A stretch of DNA of 41,863 bases from an uncultured Lentisphaeria bacterium (GTDB taxonomy: Bacteria > Verrucomicrobiota > Lentisphaeria > Victivallales > Victivallaceae): the NCBI GenBank assembly GCA_903831825.1, contig CAIKZE010000249.1, forward strand, positions 1 through 41,863. Direction: 5' to 3'. Position 1 is the first letter of the stretch. Each line of letters opens with the position of its first letter. The position numbers and the translations under genes were made by a program. Under the pieces are notes generated by a model. The model saw nothing but the letters and a program-made list of their open reading frames with translations. It ran no database searches and was not told where the DNA came from. Below, piece by piece: positions 41,754 to 41,863 of the stretch.

Positions 41754-41783
41754 GCCCAGTTGACATATTTCATGTCACTGGGC
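41754..41783 (-). terminator. Hairpin, probable terminator on the minus strand
   Basis: A 12-bp stem with one bulged base (GCCCAGT plus GACAT, pairing 41754-41766 with 41772-41783) closes a 5-base loop. On the minus strand it is followed by TTTT, and it overlaps the stop codon of the open frame entering from the right end. On the plus strand a loosely T-rich stretch follows, so direction is not certain. The rest of 41474-41863 shows no gene I can support beyond this and the partial frame. Confidence 0.5.
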
Positions 41784-41863
41784 CTGAAATGACATCTATT
41801 TCTTCTCTGTTTTCTTCCTGAATGAACCTGACACTTTCACGCGCGTGAGGACGAAGCAATTCC
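41770..41863 (-). CDS. Possible C-terminal end of a gene entering from the right
   Basis: A minus-strand frame open from the window edge for 30 codons ends at TGA (41770-41772). Its translation contains LRPHARESVRFIQEENREE, which is charged and helix-like. The stop falls inside a terminator-like hairpin, which supports it. Thirty open codons can arise by chance, and I recognise no family, so this stays tentative. Confidence 0.3.
   Translation of the reverse strand, partial: ELLRPHARESVRFIQEENREEIDVISGPVT

Noticed and set aside
41573-41821. 82-codon plus-strand open frame at the right end
   Set aside because: AT-rich, no ribosome binding site, unusual composition, and it crosses the hairpin at 41754-41783.
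1-41863. tRNA, rRNA, riboswitch or intact insertion sequence
   Set aside because: I looked in the larger gaps (1-590, 4169-4432, 6543-6781, 20049-20314, 28480-28657, 41474-41863) and saw no cloverleaf, conserved rRNA strings, transposase or flanking terminal repeats. A covariance-model search would be decisive.

Overview
The window reads as a mid-GC bacterial chromosome segment. It most likely comes from the PVC group, probably a Lentisphaerae (Victivallis-like) genome. The reasons are two prepilin-like proteins with FTLIE/FTLVE N-termini (one ending in an H-X9-DG motif), a LamG domain fused to a prepilin N-terminus, several bacterial Ser/Thr kinases, a lyase-like beta-helix protein beside amidohydrolases, and a ParE/ParC pair resembling the Bacteroidetes type. 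This taxonomic call is inference from gene content, not from an rRNA. I see no rRNA, tRNA, CRISPR array, phage or intact insertion sequence.

Layout: 1-590 is a non-coding, repeat-rich stretch with three different tandem heptamer tracts and short interspersed modules. It is followed by pyrF, an AhpD-like CxxC protein and an AlbA_2/Schlafen-like protein. From 3224 to 12315 lies a signalling island: a membrane-anchored class III adenylate cyclase (minus strand), then on the plus strand an HD phosphohydrolase, a soluble Ser/Thr kinase, a small membrane protein, two paralogous proteins built as receiver - Ser/Thr kinase - membrane helix - double zinc ribbon, a LamG pseudopilin between those two, a lone receiver and a lone HPt. 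A bidirectional hairpin closes the island.

12377-20048 is housekeeping: a HIT protein, rpmE, prfA, an M20 amidohydrolase, parC and parE. 20315-27509 looks like a catabolic locus of unknown substrate: an MFS transporter, a secreted beta-helix protein, a pseudopilin and two amidohydrolase-fold proteins on the minus strand, with a divergent LacI regulator and a palindromic operator candidate in the 82-bp gap. 27601-32451 holds two small exported or membrane proteins, gnd (pentose phosphate pathway), a LolA-like lipoprotein, a macrodomain protein and a CDF-type cation transporter. 32523-36838 has divergent GH63-like and GH13 glycosidases for alpha-glucan or glucoside breakdown. 36968-40654 is a TetR-controlled HlyD/ABC exporter related to YbhG/F/S, behind a consensus sigma-70 promoter carrying two copies of a 12-bp palindrome. 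The right end has a DUF4410-like lipoprotein and possibly the last 30 codons of a minus-strand gene.

Best candidate for a new system: the 3.2-12.3 kb signalling island, where phosphorelay parts (receiver, HPt) are physically joined to Ser/Thr kinases carrying zinc ribbons predicted to lie outside the membrane. Several start codons were moved from the longest frame to positions with a clear ribosome binding site; these are noted per gene.
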